Made by a program: the position numbers and the translations under genes. A stretch of 64,000 bases of DNA from Sphaerisporangium sp040685555 (GTDB lineage: Bacteria; Actinomycetota; Actinomycetes; Streptosporangiales; Streptosporangiaceae): the NCBI RefSeq assembly GCF_040685555.1, contig NZ_JBFBIK010000018.1, positions 21,275-85,274 on the forward strand, given 5' to 3'. The notes under the pieces were generated by a model. That model had not been told where the DNA came from and did no database searches. It saw only the letters and a program-made list of their open reading frames with translations. This document shows, in pieces, positions 15,188 through 25,452 of this stretch. Within the stretch, counting starts at the first letter, position 1, and each line of letters starts with the position of its first letter.

Positions 15188-17464
15188 CTAGGAGCGGACG
15201 CTCGCCACCGGGGTGAAGCCTTCACTGTTGAGAACGTGCACGCGCGCGGTCCCGATGTCGAAGTAGAGGCCGACCAGCTGCAACCGCCCCGACGCCTCCA
15301 GATGGGCCACCGAGGGGTACGTGCGGAGGTTCTCGAGCTGCTGGGCCACGTTGACGCGGCACAGCCTGTCGAGCGGCCCCTCGTCCTCGCCGGTGCTGTC
15401 GGACATGACGTAACGCGCGAGCGTGTGGTCGCCGTGGCGCAGCCAGCGTCTCAGCCCGGGCAGCCCGCCGGTCTTCTCCCCGGCGCTCAGCACGGCCGCC
15501 ATCGCCCCGCATCCGGAGTGCCCGCAGACCGTGATGGTGCGGACGTCGAGAGCGGTGGTGGCGTACTCGATGGCCGCCACGAGGGAGTCGTCCGAGGGAG
15601 AGGCGCCGTGCCTCGGCACGAGGTTGCCGACGTTGCGCACCGTGAACAGGTCGCCGGGGCCGCTCGCGGTGATCAGGTTGGGCACCACGCGGGAGTCGGC
15701 ACAGGTGATGAACAGGTGCGAGGGCTCCTGCCTGCGTGCCATGCGGTTGAGGAACGGTTGCACCAGGGGCGCCGTGCTCCGCTGGAAGTCGAGGGCGCCG
15801 GCCAGCAGGTCGGGCACGGCGTCCGCGCGCTCGGCGGGGCTGCTCCGCCCGGCCCGCGAGGGCACCCAGACGCCGCCGTGGCGGACCGGGATGCTGGACA
15901 GAGGCCCGCCTCGCCGGTAGGCCCGGGGGAGCCACCAGCGGTCGGGTGCCCGTGGCGGCGTCTTCGCCGTGGAGACGCGTGTGCCGCCGGCCGCCGAGGT
16001 GTACCACTCGTCGTGGATCTCGTCGATGGTGATCGTGCCGCCCATGCGCTCGTGCTCCAGGCGCCAGCCGTGCAGCGCCTCGAAGGCGGCGTTGTCCATG
16101 AAGTCGACGTTGAGATCGAGGTCGACCGCGGCACCCGCCGGGATCGCCCGCAGGTTGCCGGTGAGGCGCGGCACGCCCACGAAGGTGAGCGAGCCGGTCA
16201 CCACGACGTGCCAGCGGTCGTCCGGCTCCAGGCGCACCTGGACCGACACCCTGGTCAGACGGCGCAGAGCGGACAGCGCGGCGAGGCCGAGGCCGATCAG
16301 CACCCCCTCGGCGAGCCCTATCACCACGACGGCGCCCAGGGTGAGGATGTAGACCGGCAGCTCGCCCTGCCCGTGCAGGCCGCGCATCGTGCCGAGGTTG
16401 ACCATGCGGATGCCGATGAAGACGAGCAGGGCCGCGAGGGCCTCCATCGGGATCAGCGTGACCGTCCAGCCGAAGCAGACCGCGAACAGCAGCACCCACA
16501 CCCCGTGCAGGACGGTGGACCACCGGCTGCGCGCCCCGGCCTTGATGTTGGTCGTCGTACGGACGATCACTCCGGCGACCGGCAGGCCGCCGAGGGCTCC
16601 CGACACCAGGTTGGCCATGCCCTGCCCGGTCAGCTCGCGGTCGAGGTCGGCGCGCGGGCCGTCGTGCAGCCGGTCGGCCGCCACCGAGCACAGCAGGGAC
16701 TCGACGCCGGCCAGCAGCGCGACCAGCAGCACGGCGCCGGCGATGCCGTGCCAGTCACCGATCGGCATGGCCGGCGCCGCCCACTCGCTGAAGCCCTTGG
16801 ACAGGTCGGCCCGGGCGATGTCCCAGCCGAACACCCCGGCGGTCGCCGCGGCGATGGCCAGCGCCGCGAGCGGAGCGGGCAAGACGTTCAGGCGCGGCAG
16901 GCGAGGCCACAGCAGCAGCACCGTGATGGTCAGCACGCCGACCGCCACGGCGTGGCTGTGGTTGTGCACGATCTGGTCGGGCAGCTGGACGAGGTTCTCC
17001 ACGGCGGACTTCTCCGGCTGCCCACCGAGCACCACATGCAGCTGGGACAGGGCGATGACCACGCCGACCCCGGCGAGCATGCCGTGGACCACCGCCGGAG
17101 AGACGGCGAGCGCCGTCCTCGCCACCTTGAACGCGCCCAGCACGAGCTGCAGGACTCCGGCGGCCAGAGTGATCATGCAGGTGGCGCGCCAGCCGTACGT
17201 CCGCACGAGCTCGCCCACGACGAGGGCGAGCCCGGCCGCGGGGCCGCTGACCTGGACGACCGACCCGCCGAGCGGCCCGGCCACCAGGCCACCGATCACG
17301 GCCGCTATGAGGCCCGCGATCAGCGGCGCCCCGCAGGTAACCGCTATGCCGAGCGAGAGGGGCACGGCGACCAGGAAGACCACCAGCGAGGCCGGTAGGT
17401 CGTGCCTGAGCACCGAGGAAATACGCTCTGTCCTGGAATGGCTACGTTGCGTGTCCCCAGTCAT
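15188..17464 (-). CDS. SulP anion transporter fused to beta-carbonic anhydrase
   Basis: A 758-aa fusion. Residues about 1-420 are a SulP/SLC26 membrane domain with about 10-12 helices and signature segments near SLGIAVTCGAPLIAGLIAAV and VSGPAAGLALVV. About 430-520 resembles a STAS domain (VDLDLNVDFMDNAAFEALHG). About 545-758 is a beta-carbonic anhydrase with zinc ligands in CADSRVVPN and CGHSGCGAM. The fusion suggests coupled bicarbonate uptake and CO2/HCO3- interconversion at the inner membrane face. The same architecture is known in M. tuberculosis Rv3273. It reads away from the short promoter region at 17465-17545. Confidence 0.94.
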   Translation of the reverse strand: MTGDTQRSHSRTERISSVLRHDLPASLVVFLVAVPLSLGIAVTCGAPLIAGLIAAVIGGLVAGPLGGSVVQVSGPAAGLALVVGELVRTYGWRATCMITLAAGVLQLVLGAFKVARTALAVSPAVVHGMLAGVGVVIALSQLHVVLGGQPEKSAVENLVQLPDQIVHNHSHAVAVGVLTITVLLLWPRLPRLNVLPAPLAALAIAAATAGVFGWDIARADLSKGFSEWAAPAMPIGDWHGIAGAVLLVALLAGVESLLCSVAADRLHDGPRADLDRELTGQGMANLVSGALGGLPVAGVIVRTTTNIKAGARSRWSTVLHGVWVLLFAVCFGWTVTLIPMEALAALLVFIGIRMVNLGTMRGLHGQGELPVYILTLGAVVVIGLAEGVLIGLGLAALSALRRLTRVSVQVRLEPDDRWHVVVTGSLTFVGVPRLTGNLRAIPAGAAVDLDLNVDFMDNAAFEALHGWRLEHERMGGTITIDEIHDEWYTSAAGGTRVSTAKTPPRAPDRWWLPRAYRRGGPLSSIPVRHGGVWVPSRAGRSSPAERADAVPDLLAGALDFQRSTAPLVQPFLNRMARRQEPSHLFITCADSRVVPNLITASGPGDLFTVRNVGNLVPRHGASPSDDSLVAAIEYATTALDVRTITVCGHSGCGAMAAVLSAGEKTGGLPGLRRWLRHGDHTLARYVMSDSTGEDEGPLDRLCRVNVAQQLENLRTYPSVAHLEASGRLQLVGLYFDIGTARVHVLNSEGFTPVASVRS

Positions 17465-17545
17465 GAGGTGACCATACGACGCGACGGCCGTTTGATTAAG
17501 CCTTTGGCCGCCGCGTTTTATATATGACGGGACAACACTGATCGA

Positions 17546-19558
17546 TCAGCGGTAGTAGTCGGGATAGTCCGTATCGGCGGGCCGGCGGTGGCCGCCGCGC
17601 GAGGGCGACGCCTGCGACGACTGCGTGGACTGGGTGGTCTGCGTCGGCTGGTCGGCCCCGAGGCCGCCGTTCGCGCCGCTTCCGTAGAGCTCGCCGTAGG
17701 AGGGCCAGCTTCCGCCGGTGTTCTGAGCCGGCTGAGGCCAGGCGGGCGACGGCGCGCCCGGCGTCGCGTAGCGCTCGGCGTCGTAGCCGCCGTACCCCTG
17801 ACCGGACCCGGCGGGAGAGTCGTCGCCCGAGGACGGCAGGTCGCGCCCGGTGGGCGTCTCGTACGCCGAGACCGCGCGGGACGGCCCCGTGGGCAGCCCG
17901 GCCGCGGGAGTCGTCCCGTTCACCGAGTCGGAGTCGTCGATCGTGGCCCAGCCCGGGCGCACCTCGTACGAAGGCGCGGGCGAGGGGGAGGGCGCGGACG
18001 GGGCGGCCGTGTAGCCGTCACGGGACGCGTACCCGTCGTAGGTGGGCAGTTGGTAGTCGGCCGTCTTCCACGTCTCCTTGGAGGATCCGGACGCCGGGGT
18101 CGGCTCGTCGAGGATGTCGTAGGAGCCGGCCGCCGGGTAGGCGGGCTGCGCCGGCCAGGAGCCCCCGGCAGGGAAGTCGCCGGTCGCCCCGGGAGCCGCC
18201 GGGCCGGTGCCGAGAGGGTCGTACGACGCGGCGGGCGGGAAGGACCCGCTGCCGCGCGAACCGCCCGTGGCGCGCGGCGTCTCGTACGAGCCGGTCGAGG
18301 AGCGGCCCGCGTCGAAGGGACCGGTCGCGCCGTGAGAGGAGTCCAGGGGGCCGGCCGGACGGGAACCGCCGGAGCGCGGGCTCTTGGGCGCCGGGCCACC
18401 GGAGAGGGCGCCGCTGGAAAGGGCGCCGCTGGTCAGCGGATCGTTCGCCAGCGAGCCTGTCGGGTGCGGGGCCGCTGCGAGCGGGCCGGTGTTCAGGGGG
18501 CCCGACAGCGGGTCGTGCGACGCTCCAGCGGCGGGACGGCCCGCGTTGAACGGGCCCGTGACGGCACGGGAGGCGTCGGCGCGGACCGGGTCGGGCCGTG
18601 CGGGGGTGGCGGCGCGCCCGGTGTCGGCACGCCCTGGCTCGGCGTTCCTGCCGGAGCCGCGCCTGGTGTCGGTGCGCCGGGAGTCGGCGCCACGGCCGGG
18701 GGCGGTGCGCGCGGGGTCGTTGCCCGCGTCGGAGCGGCGGCGGGGCTTGGCGCGCGAGTCGGCCACGCCGAGCGGGTCGGCCGGGTCGGGCCGGGAGCCG
18801 CGGCGGCTGCGGGAGGACGGCTGCGGGGTGCCTATCGCGCCGAGCACGTCGGCGGCGGGCGTCTGGGGGATGGGGGCGGAGAAGGTGACGGTGCGCTCGG
18901 ACGCCGCCGCGGCGGAGGGGGTGGTGTTCCGCGAGGGTTCCACCAGGTCGGCGAGGCCGGCCGGCCGGGTGGGAAGGGGCGCTTGGACGGTGGCGGCGTT
19001 CGCGTCGACGCCTTCCTTCTCCTTGGCGTCCTTGGCGTCCTTGGGGGAGGCGGCCTTGGCGGGAGAGGGCACGGAGTTGGACGGCGAGGAGACGTCGGGG
19101 CGGCTCTGTCCCATGCGAGCCGCGATGGTGCCGCCGAAGGCGCCGTCGTCGGCGCGGACGCGGCTCCAGTAGTCGTCGTCGTAGTCGTCTGCCTCGCCCC
19201 ACTCGTCGACGCCGCGGCGGCCACGGTTGGAGGCGGCCTGCTTGCCACGGGGAGCGGGACGCCCGCCGGGGCGCCCGGCGGGACGGGAGGCGGGCCTTCC
19301 GTTGCCCGGGCGCAGGCGTGCGGTCGCCCGCTCGGGCTCCTGGAAGGCGTCGAAACCCTCGGGGAAGCTCTCGAAGAACGTCTCCTCGGCGGGACGCCCG
19401 GGACGCTTGGCGTTCGGGTCGTCAGCCTGCTCGGCCATCTTGCGCAGCCGCTCAGGAGGCAGGTTGCTCTCCCGGCGGTTCATCGACCGCATGCCGAGTG
19501 CCACGACCACAAGGACGAGGAGCACGACGGCGACGAGGCCAAAAATGACCGCGATCAT
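17546..19558 (-). CDS. Membrane-anchored, intrinsically disordered Pro/Ser/Gly/Ala-rich protein
   Basis: 670 aa. Residues about 2-23 are one hydrophobic helix (MIAVIFGLVAVVLLVLVVVA) followed by Arg residues, so the rest probably faces the cytoplasm. About 25-110 has a moderately conserved basic/acidic stretch (NLPPERLRKMAEQADD, FFESFPEGFDAFQEPE). The remaining ~550 residues are low complexity with degenerate repeats (GPLNTGPL, SGALSSGALSGG, GSYDILDEPTP) and a basic middle rich in RADTR, ending in YPDYYR. I do not recognise the family. Start ATG 19558 with GAAGGTGG upstream. Such proteins in actinomycetes sit near cell-envelope or division genes, but nothing here proves that role. Repeats make assembly errors possible. 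Confidence 0.75.
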   Translation of the reverse strand: MIAVIFGLVAVVLLVLVVVALGMRSMNRRESNLPPERLRKMAEQADDPNAKRPGRPAEETFFESFPEGFDAFQEPERATARLRPGNGRPASRPAGRPGGRPAPRGKQAASNRGRRGVDEWGEADDYDDDYWSRVRADDGAFGGTIAARMGQSRPDVSSPSNSVPSPAKAASPKDAKDAKEKEGVDANAATVQAPLPTRPAGLADLVEPSRNTTPSAAAASERTVTFSAPIPQTPAADVLGAIGTPQPSSRSRRGSRPDPADPLGVADSRAKPRRRSDAGNDPARTAPGRGADSRRTDTRRGSGRNAEPGRADTGRAATPARPDPVRADASRAVTGPFNAGRPAAGASHDPLSGPLNTGPLAAAPHPTGSLANDPLTSGALSSGALSGGPAPKSPRSGGSRPAGPLDSSHGATGPFDAGRSSTGSYETPRATGGSRGSGSFPPAASYDPLGTGPAAPGATGDFPAGGSWPAQPAYPAAGSYDILDEPTPASGSSKETWKTADYQLPTYDGYASRDGYTAAPSAPSPSPAPSYEVRPGWATIDDSDSVNGTTPAAGLPTGPSRAVSAYETPTGRDLPSSGDDSPAGSGQGYGGYDAERYATPGAPSPAWPQPAQNTGGSWPSYGELYGSGANGGLGADQPTQTTQSTQSSQASPSRGGHRRPADTDYPDYYR

Positions 19559-19741
19559 TGCACCACCTTCATGGCCATGGCCTTCCAGTGGCGCTGGTGA
19601 GATCGCGCGGCCATCGACGCGACCTTCCCCCGTTGACCACCTGCGCTCCGGGATTGCATCTGATTCTGTCCGACCACTATGACCGTTGTCACACCCTACG
19701 AGAAGAACTGGTATCCATAACTACCTCTGGTGCTCAGCATG

Positions 19742-20320
19742 TCACTCGATGTGGGCCGCCGAGAGACGTCCCCGAGCGATCGTGTGCCGGGCGATGTCCT
19801 CCAGCGTCTCGCGGAGGGCGGCGCCCTCCTTGCGTTCGATCTTGGCGTCGAGCGCGTAGACACTGAAACGATAGGTGTCATCGGGGCGGCACGGGGGCGA
19901 GTAGCCCACCTTGCCGCTCGACGTGAGGCCCTGCAGCGCGCCTCTTGGCACGCTGTTCTGCGCGAGCTCGGTGGTGAGCGGGTTGATGTCGAACAGCACC
20001 CAGTGCACCTCCGCCGCTCCTTGCGCGTTGTTCGCGTCGACCACCAAGGCGATCGACTGGGTCGCCTTCTGCGGCACACCCGACCACCTCAGGGGCGGGT
20101 TCCCGACCTTGCCCGTGCAGGAGTACTCGGCCGGGAGGGGCGCCTCGTCGCGGAACCGAGGGCTGGAGACGCTGAGCCCGTCCAGCGACCTCTCGGCCGG
20201 TGAACCGGCGCCCACGATCCCGCAGCCGGCCGACGCCGCCGCGACGACCGCCGCGATCACAGCGATACGTCCGCTGCGTCCCCTGCGCCCTACGCGCACG
20301 GACTTTCTCGGCTGCCCCAT
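19742..20320 (-). CDS. YbhB/YbcL-type PEBP lipoprotein
   Basis: A 192-aa phosphatidylethanolamine-binding-protein relative. A basic N-terminus and hydrophobic segment end in the lipobox ASAGC at about 33, so it is probably a membrane-anchored lipoprotein. The fold's motifs follow: FRDEAPLPAEYSCTG, PPLRWSGVP, ALVVDANNAQGAAEVHWVLF (the ligand-site Asp and His) and GYSPPCRPDDTYRFSVYAL. The usual D-P-D of the first motif reads VDANN here. Family function in bacteria is unclear (Raf-kinase-inhibitor-like). Start ATG 20320. The gap of about 180 bp to the next minus-strand gene holds no obvious feature. Confidence 0.88.
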   Translation of the reverse strand: MGQPRKSVRVGRRGRSGRIAVIAAVVAAASAGCGIVGAGSPAERSLDGLSVSSPRFRDEAPLPAEYSCTGKVGNPPLRWSGVPQKATQSIALVVDANNAQGAAEVHWVLFDINPLTTELAQNSVPRGALQGLTSSGKVGYSPPCRPDDTYRFSVYALDAKIERKEGAALRETLEDIARHTIARGRLSAAHIE

Positions 20321-20413
20321 GCCCGCTGATGCTACGCGGATCTGAGGGGTGCGCTGACCCCATCGCCCGAATGAGCGGCGCCGGGAAGTCCGTTAATCGG
20401 CCACAATCGAGGC

Positions 20414-20698
20414 ATGGATGGCGCGAAGTCGGACACGCGCGTGAGCTTCGGCGTGCTCGGCCCGCTGGAAGTCCGTCACGCCGGCGGGCGGCTCGCGATC
20501 GGCGGCCGGAGGCTGCGAGCGCTTCTCGCGCTACTGCTGCTCAGCCCCGGACGAACGGTGCCTTTCGCTACCCTGGTCTCGGGGGTGTGGGAGACCGAAC
20601 CACCGAGCGGAGTCGGCAACGCGCTGCAGGCTCTCGTCTCCCGGCTCCGCGCGACTCTGGGCCGCGATCTGGTGGCCGCGGAGACGTCAGGTTACCGG
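20414..20698 (+). pseudogene. SARP-family regulator, 5' part, interrupted
   Basis: About 95 residues of a Streptomyces antibiotic regulatory protein: an OmpR-type winged helix beginning VSFGVLGPLEVRHAGGRLAI, with RRLRALLALLLLSPGRTV and VGNALQALVSRLRATLG, the classic SARP DNA-binding domain. Coding stops making sense right after SGYR at 20698, where an IS200/IS605 element begins. The reading resumes at 23131 (RLVISPDQVDAHRF). SARPs activate secondary-metabolite clusters or regulatory cascades. The next intact genes encode a DrrAB-type exporter, which such a regulator might once have controlled (inference). The open frame ending at 20740 is only read-through into the insertion. Confidence 0.9.
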
Positions 20699-20724
20699 AA
20701 AGCCGCAGAAGGCCCCGTCCTTCA

Positions 20725-22492
20725 GGACTCCGTTGGCTAATACGCGTTGTTATGCGGTGATGGCCTGCCGTAACCCGCTGAAGTGTGAGGTCCGAGTCCG
20801 ACCCAGGGGCGTCCCGGTCAGCCACGCGTCGAGACGGACTAAGTTGATCGCCGTGGCGGTCAACACGCTCTGCAGATGAGTTTTGGCCAGTCCGATGTAG
20901 CGGGACCGGCGCTGACCGTGTCCGCGGACCGCTTGCGAGATCGTCCCTTCGACACCGGCGCGAACCTGATAGCGGCGTTGCCAGTCCTGGCTTTGCTGGA
21001 TGGCTCGCGCGTGCGCGAGCGCCTCGTGCTGTTCGCGCGGCCGGAGCGTGAGTTTGCGGGAGGCTGTCGCCGATTTGGTGCACCGGGCACGGACCGGGCA
21101 TGGAGTGCAGTGCACATGAGAGAAGTTCACCTTGATGACCGGGAGCCCGGTCCGGCTGCGCTGGGCCGCCATAGACAAACTGGCATGCCCCTGCGGGCAG
21201 ATGACCTTCTCCTCATCCCAGTCGACGTGGAAATCCGTGGTCTGGAACGCGTCGGCATCCTTGGTCTGCCAGCTGGTGTCGGCCGAGACCGGGCCGAGGA
21301 TGTCGATCCCGAACCGGTCCCGTGCGGTCACCAGCTGCTCGGCGCTGACATACGCACTGTCGACGGCGTGCTCGTCGGGCAGCATTCCCCGCCGTTCCAA
21401 GCCCTGGTGAACCAGCGCGGTGACCTCGCTGTCGTCCACCGGAGCGGGTGTGGTCGCCACATGCGTGACCAGGTGTGGCCGATACGGCTCACACGTCTCG
21501 GTCAGATGCACCTTGTAGCCGGTCCAGCCACTGCCGCGCTTGACCGCGTAGCGAGCGTCGGTGTCATACGGGCTGGCCAGCCGGTGGCGACCGGCCGGCA
21601 TATCTTTCTGCTCGCGCAGCCGCACCCCGGTGTGGTCACGGTAGTACTGCTGGATCCAGCATCTACGCAGGGTCTGCACGGCCTCGATCTGATAGAGCCA
21701 CGACGGCGCGTCGCGGTGGTAGATGGCTTCAAGCAGCGCATATCCGTCCTGACCCACGATGGTCGCATGCTCCACGCGGGCCTGTTCCCCCTTGGGCAGC
21801 CGGTAAGGAGTCAGCGCGCTGGTCATACCGCTCACACCACTCCTGGCTGATCAGCGGGGCAAGCCAGGACGGCGCCGCCGCCAGCGCGTTCAAGGCCGCA
21901 CGCACCGCTTCGACCACCAACTCCAGCCGGTTCAACGTCCGAGCGGCCGACAGCACGTGAGTGGAGTCGGTACGCGCGCGACCACCCGCGCGCAACAGCC
22001 GAGCCTGCCACGCACGTTCCAGCAGCAGTTCCAAAATCCGCTCCTCGGCGGAGCCGACGATCACACGGTCTCGGAACTCGCTGAACACCGAGAAGTCGAA
22101 CCCGGCGTCTTCCAACTCCAGGCCCAGTGCGTATTTCCAGTCCAGCCGGCCGCGAACCGCATCGGTGGCCTGACGGTCTGACAACCCTTCAGCGTACTGC
22201 GACACCAGCGCGAGAGCCACCCGGGCGGGTGACTCGGCGGGTCGCCCGTCACCAGGAAACAGGTCGGCAAAATCATCGTCGCTGAAGATCGTCCCGAGCA
22301 CGTCCCGGAGCCGCATGCACATGTTGCCCTTGGGAAACGCGCCTGTTGCCACCTTCCGGGTCGCCTCGGGAATCTCCATGAACGACTCCGGACGCATGGA
22401 CACGCTTCTCGCCCTTCCACCCCAAATCGGATCTTGCGCAGACCCTAATCAGAGTCGCCAGGAACGATCAACCAGGTTCGCCAACGGAGTCC
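20725..22492. mobile_element. IS1182-type insertion sequence
   Basis: A 1768-bp element with perfect terminal inverted repeats GGACTCCGTTGGC (20725-20737) and GCCAACGGAGTCC (22480-22492), flanked by a 4-bp direct repeat TTCA (20721-20724 and 22493-22496). It carries one transposase gene on the minus strand, frameshifted. It interrupts the right-end hairpin of the IS200/IS605 element, so it arrived later. Confidence 0.88.
20750..22403 (-). pseudogene. IS1182-family DDE transposase with a frameshift
   Basis: The N-terminal 190 residues (22403 to about 21810) begin RPESFMEIPEATRKVATGAF and contain LFPGDGRPAESPARVALALV and GLSDRQATDAVRGRLDWKYA, the typical IS1182 N-terminus. The first catalytic Asp is in RTDSTHVLSAARTL. 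The remainder (about 21810-20750) is in the neighbouring frame: YRLPKGEQARVEH, then DSAYVSAEQ (second Asp) and the C-terminal GVEGTISQAVRGHGQRRSRY with the Glu. An extra T in TCCTTACC (21803-21808) explains the shift: without it the protein reads RADSYRLPKG. No slippery sequence is visible, so a mutation or sequencing error is likelier than programmed frameshifting. Confidence 0.88.
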
Positions 22493-22587
22493 TTCAGGGC
22501 GGGGATGAATGCGGTCCCCTTCAGGGGATGGCCCGATGGAGGCGGGGCAGGCCCGAGCGTGTAGCGCGTCTCGGTCCTGCTGGGTGG

Positions 22588-23031
22588 TCAGGTGGGTCGG
22601 CGTTGTTGTTCGATGTAGGCCTTGATGATCGTGAGTGGTGCGCCGCCGCAGGAGGCTGCGAGGTATGACGGGGACCACAAGTGGCCGTGCATGATGGCCT
22701 GGTTGACGCGGCCGGTGAACTCTTTGCGCAGGTAGTGCGAGGACACTCCTTTCAGCGAGTTGACCAGCTTGGAGATCGCGACCTTGGGCGGGTAGTGGAC
22801 CCGCAGGTGGACGTGGTCGTGTTCGCCGTTGAACTGTGTGAGTTCGGCCTCGAAGCTGTCGCACACCTCGATCATGATCTGTTCGCAGCGGCGCAGCATC
22901 GCGTCGTCGAACACGTCCTTCCGGTATTTCGTCACAAAGACCAGATGGACGTGCATAGCGGAAATCACGTGTCTGCCACGCCGACTGCCGAGGGCAGGTA
23001 AGACCAGGTGAGGCAACTCCGATCCTGGCAC
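22588..23031 (-). CDS. tnpA: IS200/IS605-family transposase TnpA (Y1 HUH)
   Basis: A 147-aa single-strand transposase. The HUH metal-binding motif is in GEHDHVHLRVHYPP (about residue 75), the catalytic Tyr in IIKAYIEQQ (about 139), and the family segments HLVFVTKYRKDVF, NSLKGVSSHYLRKEF and HGHLWSPSYLAASCGGAP are all present. It cuts and rejoins single-stranded DNA at hairpin ends. The gene looks intact, but its element is split by an IS1182, so the element cannot move in its usual form. The start is GTG 23031; a later start is possible because the first ~18 residues are not family-like. Confidence 0.9.
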   Translation of the reverse strand: MPGSELPHLVLPALGSRRGRHVISAMHVHLVFVTKYRKDVFDDAMLRRCEQIMIEVCDSFEAELTQFNGEHDHVHLRVHYPPKVAISKLVNSLKGVSSHYLRKEFTGRVNQAIMHGHLWSPSYLAASCGGAPLTIIKAYIEQQRRPT

Positions 23032-23130
23032 CGCCCGAAACCTACGACCCGCAAGCGGCGTAGCAGAAGCAGTAAGAACCCCACGGCGACGTGGGGGAGT
23101 CCCCGGCGTTCACGCCGGGGAGGATGTCAA

Positions 23131-23230
23131 CGACTGGTTATATCTCCGGATCAGGTCGACGCCCACCGCTTCGAACGGCTCGTCGCCGACGGCCGTACAG
23201 GTGGCAGGAGGCCAGGGATGTGCTGGAGAG
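23131..23230 (+). pseudogene. SARP-family regulator, 3' fragment
   Basis: Directly after the IS end, the frame reads RLVISPDQVDAHRFERLVAD and GR, the junction of the SARP winged helix with its bacterial transcriptional activation domain (BTAD). It continues exactly from SGY at 20695. After a small frame change the text WQEARDVLERA follows (about 23198-23230), again BTAD-like. Further 3' coding is gone, so the gene is both interrupted and truncated. About 150 bp of unassigned sequence then leads to the convergent ABC permease gene. Confidence 0.85.
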
Positions 23231-23377
23231 GGCGAAATCGCCCCCCTCGCCACAGTCTGACCCCCGGCCGGACGACGGGACCCACGCTCCTCGCCGGGGG
23301 GAGTTCGATCGTCGGCCAGGGCGGCGGGTTCGTCATCCTCGCCGCAGGGTGGCCCGCCCCCCGGCCGGGCCGGCGCG

Positions 23378-24180
23378 TCAGCCGCGGGAGCGGAAGGCGC
23401 GCAGGGACAGGGGGGCGAAGACGAGCGCGATGCCGAGGGCCCAGATCAGCGAGATCGTCGCGTGGCTGGCGACCGGACCCCCGCTGAGCAGGCCGCGGAC
23501 GGCGTCGGCCAGGTGGGTGACCGGGTTGACGTCCACCCATTTCTGCAGCCACCCGGGCAACGTGTTGGTCGGAACGAAGGCGTTGGAGGTGAAGGTCAGC
23601 GGCATCATCACCGAGAACGCGATGATCTGCACCTTCTCGGGCTCGGAGGCGACCAGGCCGATGAGCACCGACAGCCAGGACATCGCCAGGGCGAACGCCA
23701 GCAGCAGCGCGAGCGCGCCCACCACCCCGGCCACTCCGGTGTGGATCCGGAAGCCGAGCACGGCGCCGAGGCCGACGAACAGGGCGAAGGCCCACACCTG
23801 CTTTAGCGTGTCGGCCACGATGCGTCCGGCGAGCGGCGCCGAGCGGGCGATCGGCAGGCTGCGCAGCCGGTCGAACACGCCCTTGGTGATGTCGGTGCTC
23901 AGCCCGATCGCGGTCGTCAGCGTCGCGAACAGCATGTTCTGCACGACCAGGCCGGGCAGCGAGAACTGCAGGTAGTCGGTGGTGGACCCGGAGATCGCGC
24001 CGCCGAACACGTAGGTGAACAGCAGCAGGAACATGATGGGCTGCACCGACAGGTCGAGCAGCTCCATCGGGTTGTGCTTGATCTGCACCAGGCTCCGCCA
24101 GGCGAGCGTCATGGTGTGCCGCAGCGCGGTGGCGGGGCCGATGCGGCCCGGGATGGCCGGCACGGGGGCGGTGAGCGTCG

Positions 24181-24184
<4 letters not shown>
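23378..24184 (-). CDS. ABC-2 type transport permease, DrrB-like
   Basis: A 268-aa integral membrane subunit of an exporter. After a short N-terminus it has six hydrophobic segments (for example PIMFLLLFTYVFGGAI, FALFVGLGAVLGF, LALLLAFALAMSWLSVLIGL, IIAFSVMMPLTF, and the C-terminal ISLIWALGIALVFAPLSL). LQFSLPGLVVQNMLFATLTT and NAFVPTNTLPGWLQ are typical of daunorubicin-resistance DrrB permeases. ATG 24184 overlaps the stop of the ATPase gene by 4 bp. It likely pairs with that ATPase to export a hydrophobic compound. The true start is internal to a longer open frame that extends to 24637. Confidence 0.92.
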
Positions 24185-25158
<974 letters not shown>

Positions 25159-25452
25159 AGCTTCAACTCCTCAGTCAACGGGCTGGGGGTCACGCTCGGC
25201 TCGCGGTCCGAGTGACTGACTCCGAGTCTGGCCTACCGCACTGACATTTCTCTGAGCTGACGTCCCGGGCCCCGCCCGGCGGCTGACAAACCGCTGACAG
25301 CGGGCACCCGCCCCTGATGGACACGCGATTCCGCCCCGAATCCCAGGGGGTGCTCCCTGGTGGCGGGAACAGGGATATGCCGGTCCCGGGTCGGGTCGGG
25401 CTGGAGGACGGTCGCGGTGCTGCTGGGGTGGCGATCTAGTTAGGCTGGTGGC

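Larger units (their letters stand above)
20699..23130. mobile_element. IS200/IS605-family element, split by a second IS
   Basis: Its sequence is 20699-20724 plus 22493-23130, about 660 bp when joined. On the minus strand the left end carries the perfect hairpin CCCCGGCG-TGAA-CGCCGGGG (23101-23120). The right-end hairpin CCCCG-CCCTGAAGGAC-GGGG is formed only when 22493-22505 is joined to 20713-20724, because an IS1182-type element sits inside its loop. It encodes a TnpA of the Y1 type and no TnpB. No target duplication is expected for this family. Ends are placed from the SARP reading frame and may be off by up to about 5 nt. Confidence 0.82.

Noticed and set aside
14168..17398. 1076-aa plus-strand open frame
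   Set aside because: Spans two unrelated minus-strand genes (epimerase, SulP-carbonic anhydrase), so it can only be a shadow.
17588..19600. 670-aa plus-strand frame opposite the disordered protein
   Set aside because: Same length as the real gene because of extreme composition; it lacks the TM helix, ribosome site and sensible residue mix, so the minus strand was chosen.
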